Under the pieces are notes generated by a model. That model was not told the DNA's origin, ran no database searches, and was given only the letters and a program-made list of their open reading frames with translations. The translations under genes were made by a program, and so were the position numbers. A DNA stretch of 64,000 nt from an uncultured bacterium (lineage in GTDB: Bacteria > Bacillota > Clostridia > Oscillospirales > CAG-272), in NCBI GenBank assembly GCA_945920215.1, contig CAMEJM010000006.1, forward strand, positions 41,728 through 105,727, given 5' to 3'. Positions 51,361-60,074 of this stretch are shown in pieces. Positions within the stretch are counted from its first letter, which is position 1. The number at the start of each line of letters is the position of its first letter.

Positions 51361-52516
51361 AGATTACACTGTATACTCCTGCCGTCCAACCGAGCATCTC
51401 CGTCTCGGTGTATTCGTTGACCGTTGCTTTTCCGCCGCGAACGGCATCATATTTTTCCCACAGTTTCCCCGTAGCGGCAAAGCTGTCCTCTACCGCCGAC
51501 AGGTATTTGTTCCCGATGCGCGCACTGTCGTTGTGCAATCCCAGCTTGTCAAGTGCACTGCACACGATCCACACAAGAGGTGCCCACATATTGGGATAAC
51601 CCCATTGGCAGACAGTACCGTCAGCAGTTTTCTCACAAGCTGCAATGCCGTAAGCATACTCCAGCTTGCCGACGATTTGCAGCAATGCTTGCCTATCGTC
51701 GGAAAGACCCACTGCGAATGGCAACGCGCACGCAGCCGATACTATCTTTGCATACCCTCCGCCGGGAACTGCGTCGGTCAATTTGATTCCGTCGAAGCAG
51801 TACTCGTACATCCGCTCCTTCCTCTTTGCAGCAGCCTCCAGGAACACTCCCCGCCGCTCCGGTACATACTCGGCAAGCGTCAGCTCGTACAAATAAAGCA
51901 GGCTGTTGAGGTCCACGGGGGCAAAGTCCGTACAATGAAAATCAAATCTCGGGGAAAAATCCCATCCGGACTCGCACTCAGCGAGAATATTGCTACCGAG
52001 CATCTCTCTGTCCGCAATGTCAAACTTTAGGGACAGTCGCGCTTCCGCCTCGTCTGCCATCAACAACTTAGCTTGTCTGTCGGCAGAGTTGCCGTACCTG
52101 TTCAGTCCGCAAGACAATGTGCGTCGGCTCATCCAGAAGCCGTATTCACGCTCCAGAGCGTCAATGAGCGTTTTTTTATCTTGTGTTGGCGCGTAGGGCA
52201 TGATGTCACGCACCATCACACCGAACAGCGGCGGCTGCGAGCGATTTAACATACCGGTCACCGCCGCATTGGGCATAAAACCGTACCGTTGGATGAGGAA
52301 CGCCATGTTCAGCGCGTTATGCAATGCGTCCTCGTACTTACCGTCGGCAATCAACCCCTTGTTGATAAAGCATGTATCCCAGTAGTAAAACTCGTCGAAA
52401 ATGCCCTCGGCACATGGCGAATTGTACGAATACGGCAAAGTGATACCATCCGCACGGTGCCCCTTCGTCCGCAAACTTTTGTCCCAACTGTTTCGTATGT
52501 ACTGACGTACTGTCAC
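51341..52516 (-). CDS. GH37 trehalase-like glycoside hydrolase (GTG start)
   Basis: A 391-residue (alpha/alpha)6-barrel enzyme. Both trehalase-type signatures are recognisable: EFYYWDTCFI (near residue 42) and QWGYPNMWAPLVW (near 297). ECESGWDFSPRF between them matches the ESGWDxSxR box that carries the catalytic acid Asp in GH37/GH63. It is shorter than classical trehalases (about 550), so the substrate may not be trehalose. The GTG start has GGAGGACAG upstream. There is no signal peptide. It is the first of three coupled hydrolase genes and is preceded by a terminator-like stem. Confidence 0.8.
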   Translation of the reverse strand: MTVRQYIRNSWDKSLRTKGHRADGITLPYSYNSPCAEGIFDEFYYWDTCFINKGLIADGKYEDALHNALNMAFLIQRYGFMPNAAVTGMLNRSQPPLFGVMVRDIMPYAPTQDKKTLIDALEREYGFWMSRRTLSCGLNRYGNSADRQAKLLMADEAEARLSLKFDIADREMLGSNILAECESGWDFSPRFDFHCTDFAPVDLNSLLYLYELTLAEYVPERRGVFLEAAAKRKERMYEYCFDGIKLTDAVPGGGYAKIVSAACALPFAVGLSDDRQALLQIVGKLEYAYGIAACEKTADGTVCQWGYPNMWAPLVWIVCSALDKLGLHNDSARIGNKYLSAVEDSFAATGKLWEKYDAVRGGKATVNEYTETEMLGWTAGVYSVIYDKIKQ

Positions 52517-52534
52517 TCTACTGTCCTCCGTCTA

Positions 52535-52572
52535 AAAGGGGCGAACCTAACAGAAGTTATGTCCGCCCCAAA
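52535..52572 (-). terminator. Terminator between the Ig-like lipoprotein and the hydrolase genes
   Basis: On the minus strand GGGGCG pairs with CGCCCC across about 20 bases and is followed by TTTTAGAC. It may partly end transcription of the transport genes before the hydrolases. Confidence 0.6.
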
Positions 52573-52585
52573 ATCCAATATTAGG

Positions 52586-54550
52586 TCACTTCAATGTCAC
52601 ATCGATGACTTCGATCTCGATTGCGTTACCGGCAGTTGCGTATTTGTTGAGGAACAGCATGACCGAACCATAGGAAGAAGCCAGACTTGCGCTCTCCACA
52701 TCGACCGTCAGTTCCGCAATACCGTCGACAAAAGCCATGTCTTCGCCATACACGGTGCCGCTCGCTCCGTCTACTTGGAAACGGACCTTATCCAGTTCTC
52801 CGCTGACAAGACGAAGCTTGATATGCAACTTAGTTGCATCAATCGTCGCCGTATCAAAGTTAAAGAGATAAGTGCTCCACTCGTCGCTTGTGGCCGCAGT
52901 GAAGGAGAGCTTGATACTGCCGTCTTCCAAGACCGTAGCCGTATAGAAATCCGGCGTTGTGTTCCACTGGTTGTTGCCGTTGCCGTTGATATTGCCGAAC
53001 TTGGCGGGCGTTTGACTTGCACTTTCGTTATACAGAGATACATCGATGACTTCGATCTCGATCGCGTTACCGGCGGTTGCGTATTTGTTGAGGAACAGCA
53101 TGACCGAACCATAGGAAGAAGCCAGACTTGCGCTCTCCACATCGACCGTCAGTTCCGCAATACCGTCGACAAAAGCCATGTCTTCGCCATACACGGTGCC
53201 GCTCGCTCCGTCTACTTGGAAACGGACCTTATCCAGTTCTCCGCTGACAAGACGAAGCTTGATATGCAACTTAGTTGCATCAATCGTCGCCGTATCAAAG
53301 TTAAAGAGATAAGTGCTCCACTCGTCGCTTGTGGCCGCAGTGAAGGAGAGCTTGATACTGCCGTCTTCCAAGACCGTAGCCGTATAGAAATCCTGCGTTG
53401 TGTTCCACTGGTTGTTGCCGTTGGTAGTAATTCCACGGAATGCTGTGGGTTCTTCCGTAGCACCCCCTGCCACCGTGAATGTGAATTCAGTCCACGCCGA
53501 AACGCCTGCACTGTTTTTGCTCCGGATTCTGGCGGTATGCTCGCCGGCGGCAAATGCGTTTGCTTCGGTGGGCTTGTACGCACGGCGCATGACGGGAGCA
53601 TCTCCGGAGGGACGCGTGCGTGCGCCGAGATCGGTCACCGCGACGCCGTCAACTTCCAGTTCGTATTCTGCTGCCGCAAGCACTCTGTCCCAATACACAA
53701 CGCCGTCCTTGACTTCGGCGGTTGCGGGGGCTTCCGGTGCAGATTTTTCACCGACGACCATGGCGATCTTGGTAAACCGAATGACAGTTTCACCGAGGTT
53801 CTCATCGGTGGTTCCCTCGAGGGGACAAGGATTATTGAGTTCCAGGTAGATGGCTTTCCAGCTGCCTTCGCCGTCGAGATCCAAGTCCGTCGTGTTCAGT
53901 TTGATGGTGTTCTTACCGGTGTTTGTCGTATAACGCTCAAACTGTTTGAAACTGCTCTCGCCACCGAACTCAAACTGGATCACCGGGAGACTCCCCTTGA
54001 CGATCTCGAATTCAAGCTCGAAACTCGTTGCGTTGAGAGAGCAATCGTACCACAACACGAGACTTGCCCATTTGTTAGTCATTTTGCTTCTGTCATAGCT
54101 TACGACAAAGGCATTCTCGTCAGAGTTGTCAATTGCGTAATTGATCTCCCCGTTGTAGGTGTTGTTTTCGATCTTATTGATACCGGTAACAACTTTGTCG
54201 CTCAGGTGGTATCCTGTGACCGTTACAACGCACTCTGCCTGATACTTGCCGTCTTTCGTGCTCGCGGTAACCTTGCATGTACCGGCGTTGACGCCTGTCA
54301 CTTTTCCGTTCGCGTCAACTGTAGCCACCGCTTTGTTATCCGAGTCCCATACTACTTCGTCGGCACCGCTTGCCACAAGTTGTTCGCTGACATCTGCATC
54401 GAGACTCAGCGTTTCCTTGTCAAGAGTGATGGACGAGGATGCGGGCGGTGTGACATCCGGTTCTTTCGGCGCGCATCCGACGACAAATGCAGACGCGACC
54501 AAGACGAGCAACGCAAGTGCTACCACCCAAATTCTGTTTCTCCTGTTCAT
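52586..54550 (-). CDS. Ig-like surface lipoprotein with duplicated C-terminal beta domain
   Basis: A 654-residue lipoprotein (lipobox VVGC, Cys near residue 26). Residues about 38-112 are a Big_2 Ig-like domain (ITLDKETLSLDADVSEQL ... VTGVNAGTCKVTAST). Residues about 120-265 are a beta-rich, probably sugar-binding, module. Residues about 270-370 resemble fibronectin type III (PEAPATAEVKDGVVYWDRVLAAAEYELEVDG). Residues about 380-654 are two almost identical modules of 127 residues at a 147-residue period (NGNNQWNTT.DFYTATVLEDG to AIEIEVIDV), perhaps carbohydrate-binding. ATG follows AAAAGGAG. It sits between the transporter and hydrolase genes and may capture glycan at the surface. Confidence 0.82.
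   Translation of the reverse strand: MNRRNRIWVVALALLVLVASAFVVGCAPKEPDVTPPASSSITLDKETLSLDADVSEQLVASGADEVVWDSDNKAVATVDANGKVTGVNAGTCKVTASTKDGKYQAECVVTVTGYHLSDKVVTGINKIENNTYNGEINYAIDNSDENAFVVSYDRSKMTNKWASLVLWYDCSLNATSFELEFEIVKGSLPVIQFEFGGESSFKQFERYTTNTGKNTIKLNTTDLDLDGEGSWKAIYLELNNPCPLEGTTDENLGETVIRFTKIAMVVGEKSAPEAPATAEVKDGVVYWDRVLAAAEYELEVDGVAVTDLGARTRPSGDAPVMRRAYKPTEANAFAAGEHTARIRSKNSAGVSAWTEFTFTVAGGATEEPTAFRGITTNGNNQWNTTQDFYTATVLEDGSIKLSFTAATSDEWSTYLFNFDTATIDATKLHIKLRLVSGELDKVRFQVDGASGTVYGEDMAFVDGIAELTVDVESASLASSYGSVMLFLNKYATAGNAIEIEVIDVSLYNESASQTPAKFGNINGNGNNQWNTTPDFYTATVLEDGSIKLSFTAATSDEWSTYLFNFDTATIDATKLHIKLRLVSGELDKVRFQVDGASGTVYGEDMAFVDGIAELTVDVESASLASSYGSVMLFLNKYATAGNAIEIEVIDVTLK
52601..52982. 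repeat. Tandem duplication, unit 1
   Basis: About 381 bp almost identical to 53042-53423, period 441 bp (147 codons), so the frame is kept. Only a few single-base differences are visible (near 52622, 52635 and 52953), suggesting a recent duplication or ongoing gene conversion. Confidence 0.95.
53042..53423. repeat. Tandem duplication, unit 2
   Basis: Second unit of the in-frame duplication inside the Ig-like lipoprotein gene. It encodes the first (N-terminal) of the two C-terminal modules, since the gene is on the minus strand. Confidence 0.95.
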
Positions 54551-54607
54551 AACTTTCTCCTTTTTTAAATTTTATTGAGTTTTCCCGTAGCAGGAAAACA
54601 TAAAGGA

Positions 54608-56320
54608 TCATTGATCAAACGGAAAATCGCGGAAGATCTCCTCATATAAAGCCGAGGGAACATTGGTCATATACAACCGTTTCCACTCCTTTGTGATTGT
54701 GCGGAACTGACCGACGCACACATCCTTGTTGCTGTTCCAATCCGGCGTCCAACTCAACCCTTTCTCGCGCCACCAGTCGGCTCCTATGTTGGCAACATAT
54801 TTTGCCTCGTCGATGTCTGACGGTTGTGCAGAATCCCACACGCATAGGCGGATGTCCATTTCAGACAAAATGTACAGCGTATCTCCGTTGATTACACTGC
54901 CATCGCTGTTCAAGAGTCCTGCCTCCACAAGGTCTATCTGACTGCCGAAAGGATGGTAGTTATACCCGACGGTACTGTAATCGAGTTTAATCCTGGTTCG
55001 CTTTTCTTCGCCGTAATTGATATAATTGGACAGAAAATTCTTGTGAGCGTCACTTGTAAAGTTTTCGTCGTAAAATGAACCCGTGGGATTTGCGTGCTCC
55101 AATAGAACCCACCCCGTCGTGCGGGTATATGCCCACAACTTCATATTCTGAAATTCGATACCGGTATTGGAAACGGGTTTTTGATCCTCTTGCAGATAGA
55201 TCGTGGACCAAATGCCGACTCCTTTCCAACCGAGCGGCTTCATTCCCTTGTCCGAGCCTGCTCGCGGAGCATATTTCCAATCGTTGGTGTCGGCACATGA
55301 CGGAATCGCTTCGTGATAAGGTGCTTCAACCGTGTACTTCGGCGTATATAGCAAGTTGCCGTTAACAACCTTTTCGTTGCAGAGACTCTCAAACTTCCAG
55401 CTGTCGTCAGCCAACAGTGAGACGCCGTCAGCCGTCAATCCATTGGCAACAAAAGCACCGTCTTTTGCAGATAGATACGACGCTTTCCCGGTTTCATAGC
55501 CGGATTTGACCATCTTCTGCACCGCCTTCATCGCAGCCGCATAGTTCTTCTGCACGCCGCCGGCAATGGTTTTCAGCAACTCTGCATCCTTGGATTCCTC
55601 CGCGGCTTTCGTCAAGTTGATTCCGCCGTAATAAATGGTTGCGCCGTTGCGGTTTGCCGCATCAATGCTGCCCAGACTACTTCTTCCACTCAGGTCGAAC
55701 AGGCTTTTGACGCCTTCTTCTGACAGCTTATCCACATAGTCTGCTGCCTTGATGACATTGGTTTGTTCCTCGATGTACCTGACATGAACCTGCTTGTTGC
55801 CAACGCCTTGCAGGAATCCGTACAGGATCCGGTTATCGAAGCGATTAAGATATGTCGAGATATATCCTACATCTTCGGCTTGATTTGACGCCATCATTTG
55901 TCCGCCGAGATATCCAAACTCCTCCGGCTGAAATTCAAGTGCACAAACATTACCGGGGATTTCCGAAAGAGCGGCATCGACTACGATGAAGTTCATGCCC
56001 TTGAAGCTCTTGACATAATTCGAGAGCCCGTTGTAAGCTTCTCTGCCAACGATGACAATCGTTTCTATATTGCCGGTCCGCAGCGCTTCCTCGACCGTGT
56101 TACTGTAATTTGCTGTGTTTTTACCTAATTCTACTGTTTGAAACTCGCACCGTGCCTCCTTGAGGGCGGCGGCATACACGCCTCCGCCGAATTCATCACG
56201 GCTGTCGCCTGCATAGCACAGCAGTACTTTGCTGTCCGTTTTGTTCCCGGTGCATGCAAGAAAACTTGTCGACAACAGCGAAAGGAGCAGCACAATCGCG
56301 ATTATTTTGATTTTTCTCAT
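54608..56320 (-). CDS. BMP-family (PnrA-like) binding lipoprotein with extra C-terminal domain
   Basis: A 570-residue lipoprotein (lipobox SFLAC). Residues about 30-320 follow the basic-membrane-protein/PnrA fold: VLLCYAGDSRDEFGGGVYAAALKEA, GNIETIVIVGREAYNGL, MNFIVVDAALSEIPGNVCALEFQPEEFGYLGGQMMA, and a NRNGATIYYGG segment. Such proteins normally bind nucleosides. Residues about 330-570 form a Trp- and Tyr-rich domain I do not recognise (GWKGVGIWSTIYL, WAYTRTTGWVLLEHANP, YNYHPFGSQID). AAGGA precedes ATG 56320; a GTG one codon earlier is possible. It follows the permease gene with almost no gap, so it is part of the import operon. Confidence 0.82.
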   Translation of the reverse strand: MRKIKIIAIVLLLSLLSTSFLACTGNKTDSKVLLCYAGDSRDEFGGGVYAAALKEARCEFQTVELGKNTANYSNTVEEALRTGNIETIVIVGREAYNGLSNYVKSFKGMNFIVVDAALSEIPGNVCALEFQPEEFGYLGGQMMASNQAEDVGYISTYLNRFDNRILYGFLQGVGNKQVHVRYIEEQTNVIKAADYVDKLSEEGVKSLFDLSGRSSLGSIDAANRNGATIYYGGINLTKAAEESKDAELLKTIAGGVQKNYAAAMKAVQKMVKSGYETGKASYLSAKDGAFVANGLTADGVSLLADDSWKFESLCNEKVVNGNLLYTPKYTVEAPYHEAIPSCADTNDWKYAPRAGSDKGMKPLGWKGVGIWSTIYLQEDQKPVSNTGIEFQNMKLWAYTRTTGWVLLEHANPTGSFYDENFTSDAHKNFLSNYINYGEEKRTRIKLDYSTVGYNYHPFGSQIDLVEAGLLNSDGSVINGDTLYILSEMDIRLCVWDSAQPSDIDEAKYVANIGADWWREKGLSWTPDWNSNKDVCVGQFRTITKEWKRLYMTNVPSALYEEIFRDFPFDQ

Positions 56321-56323
56321 CAC

Positions 56324-57223
56324 TTATCCTTTTACGCTTCCGACGGTGATCCCCTTAACGAAGAACCGCTGCAGGAAAGGGAATACCAGTGCAATGGGCA
56401 GAATCCCTAAAAAGATCTGTGCCGCCTGCAGGTTTTTACCGCCAATGTTTTTCAGTGCTTCCAGTTGCTCGGGGGTGAGTGTAAATCCTGACTGCTTCGT
56501 CGGGTCGCTCGATACAATCATCGTGTACAGGTAGGACTGTAACGGATACTTGCTCGGATCGTTCATGAACATGATCCCATCAAACCAGCTGTTCCACTGA
56601 CCGATCGCAGTAAATAGCACGATTGTGGCGATGGACGGTAAGGCAAGCGGGATGTAGATCTTGAACAGAACCGTAAACTGTCCCGCCCCGTCCATGAGAG
56701 CCGCTTCCTCGATCTCCTTGGGAATACCGCGGAAGAAGTTCATCATCATCAAAACGAACCACACATCACAGGCACCGGGCAGAATATAGACCAAAAAGTT
56801 ATTCAATAAACCCAGCTGCTTGTATAAAAAGTAAGTTGCGAACAGTCCTCCTCCGAGGAACATGGTAATGAGGAAAAACCATGTGAATCCGGTCCGTCCC
56901 TTAAATCTGCCGTCCGTTTTCGACAAAGGATACGCCGTCATAACGATCACGATCAGTGAGATCGCCGTGCCGAGTACCGTCCTCATCACACTGATGCCGA
57001 GTGCTGTGAAAAACTCTTTCTTTTGAGCAAGGTATTCGTATGCTTGCATGGTGAAGCCCTGCGGAATCAGAAACACTTCACCTTTGCTTGTAAACTCATC
57101 GGCGGAAAAAGATACCGCGAGCAAATGAAGGAACGGGATAATACACAGAATCGCAAGAAAAGCCAAAATCGAATAATTGACAACTTCAAAAACGATGCGG
57201 CCTTTGGATTTCTTGATTTTCAT
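56324..57223 (-). CDS. Carbohydrate ABC transporter permease (LplC/MalG type)
   Basis: A 299-residue inner permease with six TM segments. The EAA-loop region that contacts the ATPase reads EIEEAALMDGAGQFTVLFKIYIPLALPSIATIVLF. Its opening (FEVVNYSILAFLAILCIIPFLHLLAVSFS) and overall shape match LplC/YtcP-type permeases for complex sugars. GGAGGG precedes the ATG. It is the third gene of the import operon after the binding protein and LplB-type permease. No ATPase gene is nearby, which is usual for this family; a shared MsmK/UgpC-type ATPase encoded elsewhere probably powers it. Confidence 0.92.
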   Translation of the reverse strand: MKIKKSKGRIVFEVVNYSILAFLAILCIIPFLHLLAVSFSADEFTSKGEVFLIPQGFTMQAYEYLAQKKEFFTALGISVMRTVLGTAISLIVIVMTAYPLSKTDGRFKGRTGFTWFFLITMFLGGGLFATYFLYKQLGLLNNFLVYILPGACDVWFVLMMMNFFRGIPKEIEEAALMDGAGQFTVLFKIYIPLALPSIATIVLFTAIGQWNSWFDGIMFMNDPSKYPLQSYLYTMIVSSDPTKQSGFTLTPEQLEALKNIGGKNLQAAQIFLGILPIALVFPFLQRFFVKGITVGSVKG

Positions 57224-57243
57224 TCAGCCAATAGCCCTCCGTT

Positions 57244-58194
57244 TCAGAATATACGATAATCGAACTTTTTGTAGGCGAAGTAATAAGTTCCGCCCATCAA
57301 AATGATCGTTACAACCGACTTGGCAAGATTGACTGCGCTTGCTACATCCACCTGTCGATCGCCAAACATGCCCAAACGATAGACGAATGTGTCGATAATA
57401 TCGCCGCCTTCGTATACCATCGGGTTGTACATGACCAGCAACTGATCGAATCCGCCGTTGAGCAGTCCGCCGATCGACAGAGTCATCACCAAAATCACAA
57501 CGGGGGCAATACTGGGCAACATCACATGGACAATCTGCTGGAAGCGGTTGCCTCCGTCGATCTCTGTTGCCTCGAAAAGAGTTTCGTCAACGCCCATGAT
57601 CGCTGCAAGGAATATGACCATGTTATATCCCATGCCCTTCCACACATCAGACAAAATGATTAGCGTACGGAACCAGTTGTTATCGAGGAAGAACATGATG
57701 CGCGTGCCGAAAATACTTTCGATAATGGTATTGACGATCCCACCGTAGGAGAACATCTCCAATAAAATGCTTCCCAAGATGACCCAGCTTAGGAAAAACG
57801 GCAGAAAAAATGTTGTCTGGACAAAGCGCGAGAACCACCTTTTGCTGACTTCGTTGATCAAGATCGCCAGCAGCAGAGGTACGATGATCCCGAGGATGAT
57901 CTTAATTCCCGAGATCAGCAGTGTATTGAATACTGCTTGCCAGAACTTCTCCATTTTGAACACATAGATAAAGTTTCCGAAACCGTGATCGCTTGCCCAT
58001 TCCTGCCCGAGAAATGTGCCCTTGTATATGTTGAAATCCTGAAACGCCATGACGATCCCGAACATGGAACCGTACTTGAAAATCAGTGTCAGTATGATGC
58101 CGGGCAACAGCATCACCCACCAGATCCATTGTTTTTTTACAAAACGAATGAATTTTGATGGATTTTTTTGTTTCACAGTCAATTCATTTTGCAT
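57244..58194 (-). CDS. Carbohydrate ABC transporter permease (LplB type)
   Basis: A 316-residue permease with six TM segments beginning WWVMLLPGIILTLIFKYGSMFGIVMAFQDFNIYKG, characteristic of LplB. The EAA-like loop reads LFEATEIDGGNRFQQIVHVMLPSIAPVVILV. It forms the heterodimeric channel with the LplC-type permease. The start could be a GTG at 58203, directly after the binding-protein stop, or the ATG at 58194 chosen here; neither has a strong ribosome site, so coupling to the upstream gene is likely. Confidence 0.92.
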   Translation of the reverse strand: MQNELTVKQKNPSKFIRFVKKQWIWWVMLLPGIILTLIFKYGSMFGIVMAFQDFNIYKGTFLGQEWASDHGFGNFIYVFKMEKFWQAVFNTLLISGIKIILGIIVPLLLAILINEVSKRWFSRFVQTTFFLPFFLSWVILGSILLEMFSYGGIVNTIIESIFGTRIMFFLDNNWFRTLIILSDVWKGMGYNMVIFLAAIMGVDETLFEATEIDGGNRFQQIVHVMLPSIAPVVILVMTLSIGGLLNGGFDQLLVMYNPMVYEGGDIIDTFVYRLGMFGDRQVDVASAVNLAKSVVTIILMGGTYYFAYKKFDYRIF

Positions 58195-58199
58195 ACTCT

Positions 58200-59861
58200 T
58201 CACTTAGCCTGTTTGGCGTACCAGTTATTGACTTCCGCCGTCACATCATCTCCACCGATTCTCCTCCATGAGGACACAAATGCATCCCATGTCGAATCGA
58301 TGTCTTTCTCGCCCATGATAACTTTCAGATAGTATTCTTCCACTTCCTGTGCCATGATCGCGCCCTTGCTCGACATCGCCGGGGTGGATATTCCGTAGAA
58401 CTCGTCGAAGACCACTCGCTTCTTCACATCGTATACATTTACGATTTGTGCCCATGCGCCATCTTTGTTAACGCGCGTCATGATGTTGGCGAACATATTC
58501 TCTTGATACTTTGTTGCAAAATTGTCTTCTTTCCAAATCAGATATTCCGGATACGCATTCCACAGTTTCTTCATATGAGCAGTCCAATTCTCCGGTGCGG
58601 GTCCTTCGGCTTTCGGGTCGATCTCCAGTTGCTTGTTGATATGAATGAACTGCTCGTTGATATCGTACGGATCGTAGAACTGCGTCGGGCACCAGCTCCA
58701 GACATACCCGTTTTCAGGGGCGGCTTCCGGCATACCGTCAAGAGCAATGTACATATTGATCATCTTGAACAATGCTTCGGGATTCTTGCACGCTTTATTT
58801 ACAACATAGTAAAATTCTACCTGTTCGCGGTCGACAACTACACTCTTTCCTTCTGCCAACGGTATTTCTGCCGCCACCCATTCGTCACCGTTGCCGATTG
58901 CGGTGCCAAGCGGATATTCGAACTGCCACCACGGACCGATCACAACGCCGCATTTCCCGCCGAGGACATCCGCTTGCACGGCATCCACCGTGGACGCGGC
59001 AACATCTTTTGCCAAGATGCCTTCATTATACAGTTTGTTCAGCCACTTCAGTGCCGCTTTGCTGTTCTCTGAGATCTCATCGGCGTGCAGCTGACCGTCG
59101 GAACCGAGCAACCATGAGTACGGGCTTGAGCCGAACATATTCATGTAACTACTGATGGAAAAGTACGAGCCGGACACTTTGTTACTCATGGCAAGTCCGC
59201 AGGTCGCGCCCTTGTTTTGCTTAAACGCTTTCAGTACCGTGTACAGTTCATCGGGCGTGGTCGGTACGGATAACTTCAGTTCATCCAGCCAGTCCTTCCG
59301 GATGTACATGACAGGAACACCTCTGCGGTTGTCCGAATACTGCGGCACAGCATAGATACCGCCGTCGCTGTCGGTGAGTCTGTTGATCACATCAGGGTCA
59401 CGGTTTAAGTATTCTTTCACATCGTCAGACGCGTACTCATAAGCCGTGGCAAGATTCTTGAGCATTCCCGCTTCTTTCAGAGCGATGTAATCGCTTGCCG
59501 TCACCTTAAATATATCCGGCAATTCGTTGGAAAGCATGGAAAGACTGAGCTTTTCGCTGTACTGCGTCGGAGGAACTTTCCACAAGTACGTGAACTCAAT
59601 ATTCAGCTTCTCTTTGATCAGTCTGATAAATGCCTGGTTGTCTGGTGTGATGCTTTGGGGCACACGGCTGTCGTTATGCGCTTGGTACTCCATTACGCCT
59701 GTGATTTTGACGGTGTTTTCGTATTTGCCGAAAGGGTTACGGGTTGGGTCATCATAGTCCGGTCCGTTGTCGTCTTTTCCCCCGAAGCAAGAGACAAGAT
59801 TGACGACGAACAACAATGCCAACATAGCACAGCAGAGTCTTACAAACCTGGATTTTTTCAT
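58200..59861 (-). CDS. Extracellular sugar-binding lipoprotein (LipO-type family 1)
   Basis: A 553-residue solute-binding lipoprotein: MKKSRFVRLCCAMLALLFVVNLVSC with lipobox LVSC, then an acidic linker (GGKDDNGPDYDDP). The body matches long LipO/YtcQ-type proteins that deliver complex saccharides to LplB/LplC permeases (LPDIFKVTASDYIALKEAGML; LTDSDGGIYAVPQYSDNRRGVPVMYIRKDWLDEL; GPWWQFEYPLG). GGAGGAG lies eight bases before ATG 59861; the longer frame has no such site. It is the first gene of the import operon, next to the two-component pair that probably controls it. Ligand unknown. Confidence 0.92.
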   Translation of the reverse strand: MKKSRFVRLCCAMLALLFVVNLVSCFGGKDDNGPDYDDPTRNPFGKYENTVKITGVMEYQAHNDSRVPQSITPDNQAFIRLIKEKLNIEFTYLWKVPPTQYSEKLSLSMLSNELPDIFKVTASDYIALKEAGMLKNLATAYEYASDDVKEYLNRDPDVINRLTDSDGGIYAVPQYSDNRRGVPVMYIRKDWLDELKLSVPTTPDELYTVLKAFKQNKGATCGLAMSNKVSGSYFSISSYMNMFGSSPYSWLLGSDGQLHADEISENSKAALKWLNKLYNEGILAKDVAASTVDAVQADVLGGKCGVVIGPWWQFEYPLGTAIGNGDEWVAAEIPLAEGKSVVVDREQVEFYYVVNKACKNPEALFKMINMYIALDGMPEAAPENGYVWSWCPTQFYDPYDINEQFIHINKQLEIDPKAEGPAPENWTAHMKKLWNAYPEYLIWKEDNFATKYQENMFANIMTRVNKDGAWAQIVNVYDVKKRVVFDEFYGISTPAMSSKGAIMAQEVEEYYLKVIMGEKDIDSTWDAFVSSWRRIGGDDVTAEVNNWYAKQAK

Positions 59862-59954
59862 TGATTCGCTCCTCCTGATTTTCTCAAAGTCGGTCTGTCT
59901 GTTCACGACCGGTTTTGTATTTGAGCATACCGCTGCTCACACTATTACACTAAC

Positions 59955-59983
59955 ATTTTACCGCGTTTGTGCAATTTGTTCAA
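59955..59983 (-). promoter_or_regulatory. Promoter for the sugar-import operon
   Basis: Minus-strand TTGAAC, 17-bp spacer, TAAAAT, about 95 bp before the binding-protein ATG. A-rich direct half-repeats overlapping the -35 could be the AraC-type regulator's site. Confidence 0.6.
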
Positions 59984-60025
59984 TATTCGTTTTTTTACAT
60001 TTCTGTGCTTTGTTTACATTTTCGC

Positions 60026-60060
60026 GTAAAAACGGAGCCCTTAAATAGGCTCCGTTTCAA
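60026..60060 (-). terminator. Intrinsic terminator after the AraC-type regulator gene
   Basis: Minus-strand AAACGGAGCC and GGCTCCGTTT stem followed by TTTACG. It separates the regulators from the import operon. Confidence 0.85.
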
Positions 60061-60074
60061 AAGTCATTTTTGTC

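Noticed and set aside
52289..54568. A 759-codon plus-strand open frame opposite the Ig-like lipoprotein and end of the GH37-like gene
   Set aside because: It is a shadow of the minus-strand genes: no ribosome site, no family resemblance, and it repeats itself only because the opposite gene contains the tandem duplication.
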